NCBI GenBank assembly: GCA_002450295.1
Contig: DJYX01000086.1
Span: 1,934 to 18,375 of the forward strand
DNA from: Deltaproteobacteria bacterium UBA6967
GTDB lineage: Bacteria; SAR324; NAC60-12
Length of the DNA: 16,442 bases
Direction: 5' to 3'
A program made the position numbers and the translations under genes. Below the pieces are notes generated by a model. That model had not been told where the DNA came from. It saw nothing but the letters and a program-made list of their open reading frames with translations, and did not search any database. Within the stretch, counting starts at the first letter, position 1. Each line of letters opens with the position of its first letter. This document shows positions 6,379 to 13,854 of the stretch, in pieces.

Positions 6379-7437
6379 ATGTTTGGAATCAAGAAAGTAA
6401 TTACTTGTGTTGCCCTTGCAATGATGTCCATGGCTCCCATAGCAGCAGCAGAAGATATGGTAGCGATGCTACTGCCTGAAAATGTGAACCCACGTTGGGA
6501 GAGCCAGGACGCCGCTTTTTTTGTAAAGCACATGAAAGATATGGCCCCGAATATCCAGGTAGAGGTGTTTAATGCGAACAACGATACTGCTGCACAACAA
6601 AGACAAGCCGAGCAAGCTCTTTCTCGAGGTGCAAAGGTACTGGTTGTCATTCCTATTGATGGGGAAGCAGCTGCGATCATAGCAGATATGGCTGCGGATG
6701 AAGGTGTGCCTACAATTGCTTATGACCGAATGGTGCAATCGACAAATACCAGCTTTTGGGTGCAGGCGGACCTGAGAGCTTCGGGTCGAGCCCAAGCCGC
6801 CCACATTGTAGCAAATACTGAGTTTGGGGACACTCTGGTAATGCTGAAAGGCTCCCCAACTGATCCTAACGCCCCAACTATTTACCATGGACAAATGGAT
6901 GTCTTGGAATCCCTATTTGCCTCTGGTGAACGAGTTTTAGGATATGAAAATTGGACTCAGGGTTGGGATCCAGCAGTTGCCAGACGTTCCATGGATCAGG
7001 CTTTGACCAAGCTTAACAATAATGTGCAGGGAGTAGTTTCATCGAATGATGGAAATGCTGGAGCTGCTGTTGCTGCTCTAGCAGAGCAAGGAATGGCTGG
7101 CAAAGTCCCAGTTAGTGGGCTGGATTGTACGGTGCAAGCTCTTCAATTGATCCTGTTAGGTCAAATGACTCAGAGTGTTTGGAGAGATTTTGATATGATG
7201 GCAGAGGCCACAGCGAAGGCAACAGTTGCTCTCATTAACGAAGATTCTCTAGATGGTATTGTGATGGGGACATCGCCAGCAAATTCAGCTGGCAAGGAAG
7301 TACCTATGGTCCCTGTCGGTTTCTATAATGCTGTCGGCGAAGCCGGTGTTCAATATGTGATTGATAATGACCCTTCGATCACCAAGGCTGACGTGTGCAA
7401 AGGTGAAGCTGCCGCAACTTCGTTTTGTAAGGGCTGA
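6379..7437 (+). CDS. Periplasmic sugar-binding protein of ABC transporter, XylF-like
   Basis: The start at 6379 is chosen because GGAGG lies at 6370-6374 and a typical signal peptide follows (MFGIKKVITCVALAMM..., cleavage near AAA-E around residue 25). A frame-open GTG at 6349 lacks these. The protein has 352 residues. The fold-type landmarks of the XylF/RbsB pentose-hexose binding family are visible: RGAKVLVVIPIDGEA, TIAYDRMV, KGSPTDPNA, GQMDVL, VVSSNDGNAGAAVAAL and VPVSGLD. These match XylF best. The Cys in the signal sequence (VITC) does not form a lipobox, so the protein should be free in the periplasm. C340 and C350 near the C-terminus could form a disulphide. It delivers sugar to the ATPase/permease encoded next. 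Sugar specificity is not readable; pentose, hexose or a sugar acid are possible. Confidence 0.87.
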   Translation: MFGIKKVITCVALAMMSMAPIAAAEDMVAMLLPENVNPRWESQDAAFFVKHMKDMAPNIQVEVFNANNDTAAQQRQAEQALSRGAKVLVVIPIDGEAAAIIADMAADEGVPTIAYDRMVQSTNTSFWVQADLRASGRAQAAHIVANTEFGDTLVMLKGSPTDPNAPTIYHGQMDVLESLFASGERVLGYENWTQGWDPAVARRSMDQALTKLNNNVQGVVSSNDGNAGAAVAALAEQGMAGKVPVSGLDCTVQALQLILLGQMTQSVWRDFDMMAEATAKATVALINEDSLDGIVMGTSPANSAGKEVPMVPVGFYNAVGEAGVQYVIDNDPSITKADVCKGEAAATSFCKG

Positions 7438-7479
7438 ATCACACTTCTTGTAAATTGCGATTTTCCTGTTCCTGTTCAG

Positions 7480-8262
7480 ATGCAAGCAGAATTGCCCCAT
7501 TTGGTAGTTAGAGAAGCTAGAAAACGCTTTGGTGGCCTGGAAGCTCTTCAGGGAGTCTCCTTCGAAGTGAAGCGTGGTGAAGTGATGGGATTGGTTGGTG
7601 ATAACGGGGCAGGAAAATCCACTTTGATGAAGATTATTGCAGGTGCTGAGAGTTGTGACACTGGTCAGTTTTTTCTTGATGGCAATGAAATTTTCATTTC
7701 AAGCCCACAAGACGCGGTAGCTCAAGGCATTAGGATTGTCTACCAGGATCTGGCGCTATGCGAAAATCTGGACGTGGCTGCCAACCTTTTTTTAGGTCAA
7801 GAACCCGTGCTCGGGGGTTGGGCTAAGTTCCTGCCAAGATTCATGAAACCATTGGACACTCTCTCCATGGAGTATCAAGCGCAGCAGGCCATTCAACGCT
7901 TGAAAGTCAGGACACTACAATCAGTTCGTAGCCAAGTAGGTGGATTGTCCGGTGGTCAACGGCAGGCAATTGCGATCGCCAGGGCGATAGGTGCGGATTC
8001 CACAGTTGTCTTGCTAGATGAACCGACTGCAGCTTTGGGAGTAGCCCAGACGAGAGAGGTACTGGAGACCATTCGGCAGCTACGCGATACTGGGCACGCA
8101 GTTGTCTACATTTCCCACAATTTGAGGGATGTCTTTGAAGTTTGTGACCGAATTACAGTACTGAGACAAGGAACAAATGTAGCAATTTACAAAGTATCCA
8201 AAGTTTCTCCTGAAGAAATTGTGTCTGCTATGACACGAGGAATGGATGTTGACGATGCCTGA
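7480..8262 (+). CDS. Sugar ABC transporter ATPase, single nucleotide-binding domain
   Basis: A 260-residue ATP-binding subunit. Walker A GDNGAGKST is at residues 40-48, the signature LSGGQRQ at 156-162, Walker B LLDEP with D180 and E181, and the switch histidine H213 (YISHN). E. coli XylG and RbsA contain two fused ATPase domains of about 500 residues; this one is a single domain of the FrcA/short XylG kind and should act as a homodimer on the cytoplasmic face of the permease. The RRxxGGLEALQGVSFEVKRGEVMGLVGDNGAGK type of opening is usual for carbohydrate uptake ATPases. It begins 42 nt after the binding-protein gene with only a weak ribosome binding site, and its last 17 nt overlap the permease gene. 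Confidence 0.9.
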   Translation: MQAELPHLVVREARKRFGGLEALQGVSFEVKRGEVMGLVGDNGAGKSTLMKIIAGAESCDTGQFFLDGNEIFISSPQDAVAQGIRIVYQDLALCENLDVAANLFLGQEPVLGGWAKFLPRFMKPLDTLSMEYQAQQAIQRLKVRTLQSVRSQVGGLSGGQRQAIAIARAIGADSTVVLLDEPTAALGVAQTREVLETIRQLRDTGHAVVYISHNLRDVFEVCDRITVLRQGTNVAIYKVSKVSPEEIVSAMTRGMDVDDA

Positions 8263-9430
8263 ACTCGGTGCCATGAGTCTGAAAAAAATCAGTACTTCCC
8301 GTCTGGGCTCCGCACTCCCTGTGCTACTAGCTCTTGCTGCCATTTGGATCTATTTTGGTTTGACAGAGCCGGCTTTCTTAAGTCCACGCAATTTTTACTA
8401 CCTCTTCATGCAGAGTTCAGTTGTTGGGACTTTGGCAGTGGGGATCACAATTGTTTTATTGATCGGGGATATTGATTTGTCTGTTGCTGCTACTTCAGGA
8501 GTTTGTGCAGCAATCTTGGCAGTCTTGACAACTAACCTGGGAATTCCAGCTCCAATTAGCTGTTTAGCTGCTTTATCGGCTGGAGTTTGTGTGGGTATCT
8601 TCCAGGGGGCAATGTCAGCTTTGGTTGGTATCCCATCCTTTGTGGTTACTTTGGCAGGATTGTTAGGATTTCAAGGATTGATGCTAAAAATTCTAGGAAT
8701 TCATGGCGCGATCAACGTCCGAGATCCGTTTGTCAGGGGCATCACTACTACCACATTGCCTACAGAATTGGGTTGGGCTGCAGCAGCCTTGTGTATCGCA
8801 GCCTTCTCTTGGATGGTTTGGTACAATCGGCAAAAGCGCAGAAGACTTTCCTTGGAAAATAATCCTTGGGCCAGCGACCTCACCAAGGTGGGATTCTTTG
8901 TGGTGTTTGCCATATCGGTTGTCGCTACACTCAATTCTTACCGTGGGGTCCCACTGGTTGTCGTTATTCTACTGGGACTAACGGCGCTGCTAGGTTGGCT
9001 CACTACCTCAACCCCATTTGGCAGAGCTCTCTATGCAGTTGGAGGCAATTACGAGTCAGCTCGTAGAGCTGGCATCTCATTGAAAGGTGTTAAGATTGCG
9101 GCTTTCGGAATCGTGGGATTTATGGCGGCAACAGGAGGAATTGTGGGTGCATCCCGCTATGCCTCTGTGTCTTTCAATGCCTTTGCAGGTGGGCCTTTGC
9201 TGCTAGAAGCAATTGGAGCAGCAGTCATAGGTGGAACATCATTGTTTGGGGGTAGAGGTAGCGTCTGGAACGCCATCCTTGGAGCCCTTGTGATTGGTTC
9301 CTTGGGCAATGGCTTGGACCTGTCTGGAGCTGGAGCGGCAGACAAACTGATGTTTTCAGGAGGAATTTTGCTGTTAGCTGTTTCCATTGATGCTCTGTCT
9401 CGTCAGGGAAGAATTCAAAGTAGAGCATAG
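8246..9430 (+). CDS. Sugar ABC transporter permease, XylH-like
   Basis: A 394-residue, very hydrophobic inner-membrane protein, close in length to E. coli XylH (393). Many membrane segments are seen, beginning at about residues 18-40 and continuing to the C-terminus. The conserved cytoplasmic-loop region of sugar permeases is visible as YAVGGNYESARRAGI, followed by GAAVIGGTSLFGGRG and GNGLDLSG. The ATG at 8246 is preferred to in-frame ATGs at 8255 and 8273, because GAGG at 8237-8240 lies 5 nt before it. The resulting 17-nt overlap with the ATPase gene suggests translational coupling. Together with the preceding two proteins it forms a complete importer. Confidence 0.9.
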   Translation: MLTMPELGAMSLKKISTSRLGSALPVLLALAAIWIYFGLTEPAFLSPRNFYYLFMQSSVVGTLAVGITIVLLIGDIDLSVAATSGVCAAILAVLTTNLGIPAPISCLAALSAGVCVGIFQGAMSALVGIPSFVVTLAGLLGFQGLMLKILGIHGAINVRDPFVRGITTTTLPTELGWAAAALCIAAFSWMVWYNRQKRRRLSLENNPWASDLTKVGFFVVFAISVVATLNSYRGVPLVVVILLGLTALLGWLTTSTPFGRALYAVGGNYESARRAGISLKGVKIAAFGIVGFMAATGGIVGASRYASVSFNAFAGGPLLLEAIGAAVIGGTSLFGGRGSVWNAILGALVIGSLGNGLDLSGAGAADKLMFSGGILLLAVSIDALSRQGRIQSRA

Positions 9431-9473
9431 TGGTGTTTTTTGCGCAGCAAACTGTCTCAATGTGGGGTCTCTC

Positions 9474-9962
9474 ATGACATCAACTGTTTCCACAACAAAC
9501 CTCTGGAACTCTACGCAGTTAGCCCTACTTAAAGGAATTTTGGCACAACTAATTCCTTCGGGAGCTAATGGAACGATACCTTCTGCAGCAGAATTTGGTG
9601 TTGCGGATTTCGTCATACAGAAAGTTTCTGACAAGCCTGATTTGCAGTTGTTGTTTACACAAGGTCTTGAATACTTGGAAACTTTACTGCAGCGGTCTGA
9701 GAAGACGGCAGCAGAACTCTCAAATGAAGAGTGGATTGCCCTCGTTAGCCAGCTTGAAAAAAGCCAACCAACCTTCTTCGAAATGCTCCTCCGAACTACC
9801 TACATGGGTTACTACAGCGAGTCAGCAATTCGACCACTTTTTGGTTTGTCTGCGGGTCCTACCCAACCGGAAGGATATTTAGTGCCGGCAGACGATCCAG
9901 TAGAACTCGATCGGATGCTAGAACCTGTTCGTCAAAGAGGTGTTTGCTACCGAGAATGCTAA
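9474..9962 (+). CDS. Gluconate 2-dehydrogenase subunit 3-like small subunit
   Basis: The start at 9474 (MTSTVSTTNLW) is preferred because GGGG lies shortly upstream at 9464-9467 and earlier frame-open codons overlap the permease gene. The 162-residue protein has the pattern of the gluconate-2-dehydrogenase gamma/subunit-3 family: an N-terminal LLKGILAQLIPS segment, AAEFGVADFVIQKV, a central FTQGLEYLE region, and a LLRTTYMGYYSESAIRPLFGL block before the C-terminus. In known membrane dehydrogenases this subunit carries a twin-arginine signal and escorts the GMC flavoprotein to the periplasm. No twin-arginine or hydrophobic signal is visible here, so the pair may stay in the cytoplasm. It lies 43 nt after the permease gene and 22 nt before the GMC gene. 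Confidence 0.8.
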   Translation: MTSTVSTTNLWNSTQLALLKGILAQLIPSGANGTIPSAAEFGVADFVIQKVSDKPDLQLLFTQGLEYLETLLQRSEKTAAELSNEEWIALVSQLEKSQPTFFEMLLRTTYMGYYSESAIRPLFGLSAGPTQPEGYLVPADDPVELDRMLEPVRQRGVCYREC

Positions 9963-9984
9963 ACTTCTGTATGAATAAGGAACC

Positions 9985-11598
9985 ATGGGCCAGGATGCTG
10001 TTGATGTATTGATTGTTGGAGCAGGAGCTTCGGGCGCTGCAGTGGCATATTCGCTTGCCGATATGGGTTTGAAGATCCTTTGCCTGGAGCAGGGAGATTG
10101 GGTTGACCGATCCAACTTGCCGAGTACCCGGAAAGATTATGAACTGCATCGATACGACAAGTTCAGTTGCGATCCAAATGTTCGTAAGCTTCCTCAAGAT
10201 TACCCAATCAATTCTGAAAACTCTGCAATCACTCCTGTCAACTACAATGCGGTCGGTGGATCCACAATCAATTACTTGGGGCACTGGCCCAGATTTCACC
10301 CTTCTGACTTCCGAGTGAAGACTTTAGATGGTGTTGCTGATGACTGGCCGATTGACTACGATACGTTAGCTCCCTATTACGATCTCAATAGCAAAATTAT
10401 GGGTATTTCCGGGCTTTCAGGGAATCCCTCTTATCCACCTTACGATATTCCACTTCCCCCGATTCCTTTAGGCAAATTGGGCAAAACCCTCGCAAAAGGA
10501 TTCAATCAGCTTGGCTGGCACTGGTGGCCTTCCGATACCTCAATCCTGAGTCGTGATTACCAAGGGCGGAACCGATGTGTCAATGCAGGGACCTGTGATC
10601 TAGGATGTGCCTCTGGTGCCAAAGCCAGTGTGGATCTGACGTACTGGCCTTTACTACTGGAAAAGAGAATTCAACTGCGGACAAACTGCCGTGTCCGAGA
10701 AATTATGCTCCAACCTAATGGCAAAGCAGGGGGTGTCCTCTATTACGATGCAGATGGAAATCTACAGGAGCAAAACGCAGAGCTAGTGATTATGGCCTGC
10801 AACGGGGTAGGAACACCCAGGATCATGCTCAACTCGAAGTCTAAGGAATTTCCAGATGGCATAGCTAATCGCAGTGGGAAGCTGGGAAAAAACCTGATGT
10901 TTCATCCACTTTCCGGAGTGGTTGGTCGATTTACAGAACCAATGGAAGGATTTAAGGGGCCAATGGCCTGTAGCATCATCAGCCAAGAGTTTTACGAGAC
11001 GGATCCAAGCCGTGATTTTGTGCGAGGCTACGGTTTACACGGAGGGCGGTTCACCACCCCCATGACTTTTGCTTTGGGTGGTTATGGAATAGACAATTTG
11101 ATGCCCTGGGGCGCGGAGCATCGGCGTCAATTCGACGAAATTTATCCTTATTGTGCTGGATTGACCATCGTTACGGAAGATCTTCCTCTAGAAAGCAATG
11201 CCGTGACACTAGATCCTGAACTTACGGATGGCGATGGCATTCCTGCACCTAAAATCAATTACCAGGTTGACGAAAATACCCAGAGAATGTTTGCCCATGG
11301 TGCGGCGAGAGCTGAAGAGGTACTTTTAGCTGCTGGAGCCAAGAGTATTGTCGCCTCGGGGGGTGACGCTTGGTGGCGAGCTGGATGGCATTTGATGGGT
11401 ACTGCCCGGATGGGAACAGATCCAGAAAACTCTGTAGTCAATGATTGGGGGCAGTGCCATGATGTGAAGAATCTATTTATTGTCGATGGGAGCATTTTTG
11501 TCACCTCAGCCGCGGTCAATCCAACTCCCACGATCCAAGCACTCGCACTCTACATTGGAGACAGCATCAAAAAGAATCGGAATTCTCTTTTTTGCTAG
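9985..11598 (+). CDS. GMC-family FAD-dependent dehydrogenase (sugar or polyol oxidising)
   Basis: A 537-residue glucose-methanol-choline oxidoreductase. The FAD-binding Rossmann motif VGAGASG is at residues 11-17 with E35 closing the dinucleotide fold. VGGSTINYLG is the second FAD-contact region. C-terminal catalytic residues are H469 (GWHLMGTARMG) and N512 (AAVNPTPTIQAL). C198, C204 and C208 lie in CVNAGTCDLGC, a cysteine cluster also found in gluconate and glucose dehydrogenase flavoproteins, where an iron-sulphur centre has been described; a cluster here is inference. A good ribosome binding site (AAGGA) precedes the ATG. Paired with the subunit-3 gene upstream, it probably oxidises the imported sugar or its acid. 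No cytochrome c subunit is encoded next to it, so the electron acceptor is unknown. Glucoside-3-dehydrogenase-like activity is an alternative to gluconate oxidation. Confidence 0.87.
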   Translation: MGQDAVDVLIVGAGASGAAVAYSLADMGLKILCLEQGDWVDRSNLPSTRKDYELHRYDKFSCDPNVRKLPQDYPINSENSAITPVNYNAVGGSTINYLGHWPRFHPSDFRVKTLDGVADDWPIDYDTLAPYYDLNSKIMGISGLSGNPSYPPYDIPLPPIPLGKLGKTLAKGFNQLGWHWWPSDTSILSRDYQGRNRCVNAGTCDLGCASGAKASVDLTYWPLLLEKRIQLRTNCRVREIMLQPNGKAGGVLYYDADGNLQEQNAELVIMACNGVGTPRIMLNSKSKEFPDGIANRSGKLGKNLMFHPLSGVVGRFTEPMEGFKGPMACSIISQEFYETDPSRDFVRGYGLHGGRFTTPMTFALGGYGIDNLMPWGAEHRRQFDEIYPYCAGLTIVTEDLPLESNAVTLDPELTDGDGIPAPKINYQVDENTQRMFAHGAARAEEVLLAAGAKSIVASGGDAWWRAGWHLMGTARMGTDPENSVVNDWGQCHDVKNLFIVDGSIFVTSAAVNPTPTIQALALYIGDSIKKNRNSLFC

Positions 11599-11671
11599 GA
11601 GTTTTAAAGTCCATCCAATGACAAACTGAATATTCAACAGCAAATTACCTATAGAAGGGCTACTTTGAAAT

Positions 11672-11693
11672 CCCTGACCGTCTTGGTCATGGG
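11672..11693 (+). terminator. Possible weak terminator hairpin after the GMC gene
   Basis: CCC-TGACC-GTCTT-GGTCA-T-GGG folds as an 8-bp stem with one bulged T and a 5-nt loop, 74 nt after the GMC stop codon. No T tract follows, so it may be an mRNA 3'-end stabiliser or chance. Confidence 0.3.
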
Positions 11694-11791
11694 GCTGAGC
11701 CAAACCTTGAATTCATCAAGCGTTTTGAAATCTAAGTCCTAGCGAAACTGGTGTGAAGAAAACGAAAAATGATCTTAATGTTTATAAAATT

Positions 11792-11815
11792 AAATATTTT
11801 ATTAATAAAATATTT
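11792..11815. repeat. 24-bp perfect AT-only palindrome
   Basis: AAATATTTTATT is followed directly by its reverse complement AATAAAATATTT. All 24 positions pair, with no spacer. It lies about 48 bp before the TTGACA box of the downstream operon. It may bind a dimeric regulator or nucleoid protein, or may act as an UP-type element. AT-only composition raises the chance expectation. Confidence 0.5.
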
Positions 11816-11903
11816 TAATAAATTCAGCTAGTTTTTCGACTTTTGGTGAACAGCCTTTCGCCTTGACAAAAAAACTCTATCTCCGCAATTTGTGGCGCAC
11901 GAA

Positions 11904-11959
11904 AAAGCAAAGTGCTTGATATTCCGAAACTTTGCTTTCTGAGCAAGGCTGTGCCTTGC
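11904..11959 (+). promoter_or_regulatory. Two tandem stem-loops in the 5' leader of the binding-protein gene
   Basis: The first stem pairs AAAGCAAAGT (11904-11913) with ACTTTGCTTT (11929-11938), 10 perfect base pairs and a 15-nt loop. Three bases later GCAAGGC-TGT-GCCTTGC (11943-11959) gives a 7-bp stem with a 3-nt loop. An AGGAGG follows 21 nt on. The arrangement resembles a structured regulatory leader, but I do not recognise a known riboswitch class. It could also be a weak terminator. Confidence 0.45.
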
Positions 11960-12051
11960 GAACTCTAATAACCCATAGCCAGGAGGAAACCGACCCCAAC
12001 GCATCCCTTGTGTCGAATCGAGTCAATGAATTCAATGCTACAGAGGAGTAC

Positions 12052-13809
12052 ATGAAGATTTCCAAACTATCGATTGCTTTGCTGGCAGTAACGACTGCCT
12101 TTTCGATGCTGACGACTTCGCTCTTTGCCGGCGGTCACTCGCTTGCTAAGGTGCCCCGGGAGCAAACCCTGGTACTAGGATGGAGCATCACTTCACCAAT
12201 TGGAGTGACCAATCCCTTTGCATCTACTGGATATACTCATCAGGAAGCCAACAACCTGATGTGGGAGGGTCTGTCCTATTTTGGTATTTTCAACGATGAA
12301 GAAATTCCTTGGTTGGCTGACAGCATGGAGTACACGAAGAGTGACTACACGCAGTTGACCATCAAGCTCAACGCAATGGCTCAGTGGAGTGATGGAACTC
12401 CTGTCACTTCCAAGGATGTGGTCTTCACCTTTGAGAGCCAAAAGAGCAATAACAAGTTGCCCTATCACGCTAATTTCAAACAGTTTGTTGACAAGGTCAC
12501 TGCGGTAGATGACAAGACCGTAGTTGTTGATTTCAAGATGCCAGCACCTCGATTTAAGTTTCAGGTACTGACGCTGAAGTTCGACACAGGAATTCCGATT
12601 GTTCCTGCGCATGTCCTCTCCAAGGTGGAGAACGTCAACGAATACGAAGGTGGCAACGACATGCCCCACTCTGGCCCCTATAACCTTGTGTTGTGGGATG
12701 CCAATCAGAAGATCTACGACTTAAACACGGATTGGTGGGCAGTCAAGGCAGGTCGAATCAGTATGCCTGAAGTCAAGCGTGTGGTGATGTTCAACATCGG
12801 TGGCCAGGTGGGACAGGGAATGGATGTGGTTGCCCAACGTGTGGTGAACAATGAATTTGATGCCACCCTGGACATGCGCAGTTCTGTGATTGGAAACATC
12901 CTGCGTCAGAACTCCAAGGTGACTACCCACTCGGCAGACAAGCCTCCCTACGGGTACCTCGATTGGTGGCCGAATTCTCTCTGGGTCAATACCCAACTTG
13001 AGCCCTACAGCGATGCAAGAGTCCGTCGTGCGATGAGCTTATTGATCAACCGCGAGTTGATCAATGAAATCATTTATGAAGGAGCTGGTATTGCGACAAT
13101 TTACCCCTTCCCTCTCTACCCAGGACTTGAGAAGTTTGCCAACAGCCCAGCTGTTAAGAAACTGGAAGCTGAGCTTCAGCCAGGGCTCTATGATCCAGAT
13201 CAGAGCGCTGAATTGATGAAGGCTGCTGGGTTCACTATGAACAGTGATGATATGTGGGAGAAAGACGGCAAGACGGTGAGTGCTGTGATCAACGGATTTG
13301 AGGGAATCCACAGTGACATTGTTCCGGTCTTAGTGGAAATGTTGCGTAATGGTGGAATTGATGCGGATATCAACTTTGGTACAGATGCCTACCAGAACAT
13401 GGCTGATGGCAAAGCTGGACTCTACATGTTCGGCCACGGAGCCAGCCTGAAGGATCCTTACACCGCGTTGGAACTCTTTCATAGCCGCTACAGCGCCGCT
13501 TTAGGTACCACCGCAGGCTCTAACCGCTTCTCTCGCTACTCCAATCCAGAGTACGACAAGTTACTGGACGAGATGGCTCCTTTAGGAGGTGATGATCCAA
13601 GATTCCAAGAATTGGCAGCGCAAGCAATGGGAATTTACTGGAGAGATCAGATTGACATTCCTATCATTCAGTGGCTCCACCGGATTCCCTACAACCAAAC
13701 TTACTGGGAGAATTGGCCAACGATCGCCAATCCTGGCCTGGGTATGAATGGTGCCTTTTGGGCTCATACCGGCATGCTGGTTGTCTCTACCTTAAAATCT
13801 GCTAAATAA
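12052..13809 (+). CDS. Family-5 extracellular solute-binding protein (Opp/Dpp-type)
   Basis: The start at 12052 is set by GAGGAG at 12043-12048 and the signal peptide that follows (MKISKLSIALLAVTTAFSML, cleavage near residues 26-28). The frame is open upstream to 11932 without a signal, so that extension is rejected. The protein has 585 residues. It shows the SBP_bac_5 landmarks: an early NPF...NNLMWEGLSY region, ITIKL-type AQWSDGTPVTSKDVVFTFE, and YSDARVRRAMSLLINRELI in the middle. It binds the substrate in the periplasm and passes it to the permeases encoded next. Family-5 proteins import peptides, nickel or oligosaccharides. The tryptophan-rich stretch YLDWWPNSLWVN and the neighbouring sugar cluster leave an oligosaccharide open. 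Confidence 0.9.
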   Translation: MKISKLSIALLAVTTAFSMLTTSLFAGGHSLAKVPREQTLVLGWSITSPIGVTNPFASTGYTHQEANNLMWEGLSYFGIFNDEEIPWLADSMEYTKSDYTQLTIKLNAMAQWSDGTPVTSKDVVFTFESQKSNNKLPYHANFKQFVDKVTAVDDKTVVVDFKMPAPRFKFQVLTLKFDTGIPIVPAHVLSKVENVNEYEGGNDMPHSGPYNLVLWDANQKIYDLNTDWWAVKAGRISMPEVKRVVMFNIGGQVGQGMDVVAQRVVNNEFDATLDMRSSVIGNILRQNSKVTTHSADKPPYGYLDWWPNSLWVNTQLEPYSDARVRRAMSLLINRELINEIIYEGAGIATIYPFPLYPGLEKFANSPAVKKLEAELQPGLYDPDQSAELMKAAGFTMNSDDMWEKDGKTVSAVINGFEGIHSDIVPVLVEMLRNGGIDADINFGTDAYQNMADGKAGLYMFGHGASLKDPYTALELFHSRYSAALGTTAGSNRFSRYSNPEYDKLLDEMAPLGGDDPRFQELAAQAMGIYWRDQIDIPIIQWLHRIPYNQTYWENWPTIANPGLGMNGAFWAHTGMLVVSTLKSAK

Positions 13810-13820
13810 TCCCTTTCCAC

Positions 13821-13841
13821 ACGCCCTCGTTCTGGGGGCGT
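13821..13841 (+). terminator. Intercistronic stem-loop after the binding-protein gene
   Basis: ACGCCC pairs with GGGCGT around a 9-nt loop, starting 12 nt after the binding-protein stop and ending 13 nt before the next ATG. No T tract follows. Such hairpins commonly stabilise the binding-protein message or cause partial termination, so that binding protein exceeds membrane subunits. Confidence 0.5.
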
Positions 13842-13854
13842 ATCTGAGTTCTTC

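Larger units (their letters stand above)
11599..12051 (+). promoter_or_regulatory. Non-coding leader and promoter region of the Opp/Dpp-type operon
   Basis: These 453 nt hold no convincing gene or gene remnant. In order they contain a bulged hairpin at 11672-11693, a very AT-rich stretch from about 11781 to 11825 with a 24-bp perfect palindrome, a TTGACA box at 11863-11868 without a good -10 at the normal distance, two tandem hairpins at 11904-11938 and 11943-11959, an isolated AGGAGG at 11981-11986, and finally the real ribosome binding site GAGGAG just before the ATG at 12052. The layout suggests a promoter upstream of about 11900 and a structured 5' leader. Confidence 0.5.

Noticed and set aside
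11904-11986. Guanidine-II (mini-ykkC) riboswitch, suggested by two tandem hairpins before an AGGAGG
   Set aside because: The hallmark ACGR terminal loops are absent; the second loop is TGT and the first has 15 nt.
11932-12051. Forty-codon upstream extension of the family-5 binding protein
   Set aside because: It lacks a start with a ribosome binding site, would bury the signal peptide and overlaps the stem-loops; the ATG at 12052 has GAGGAG.
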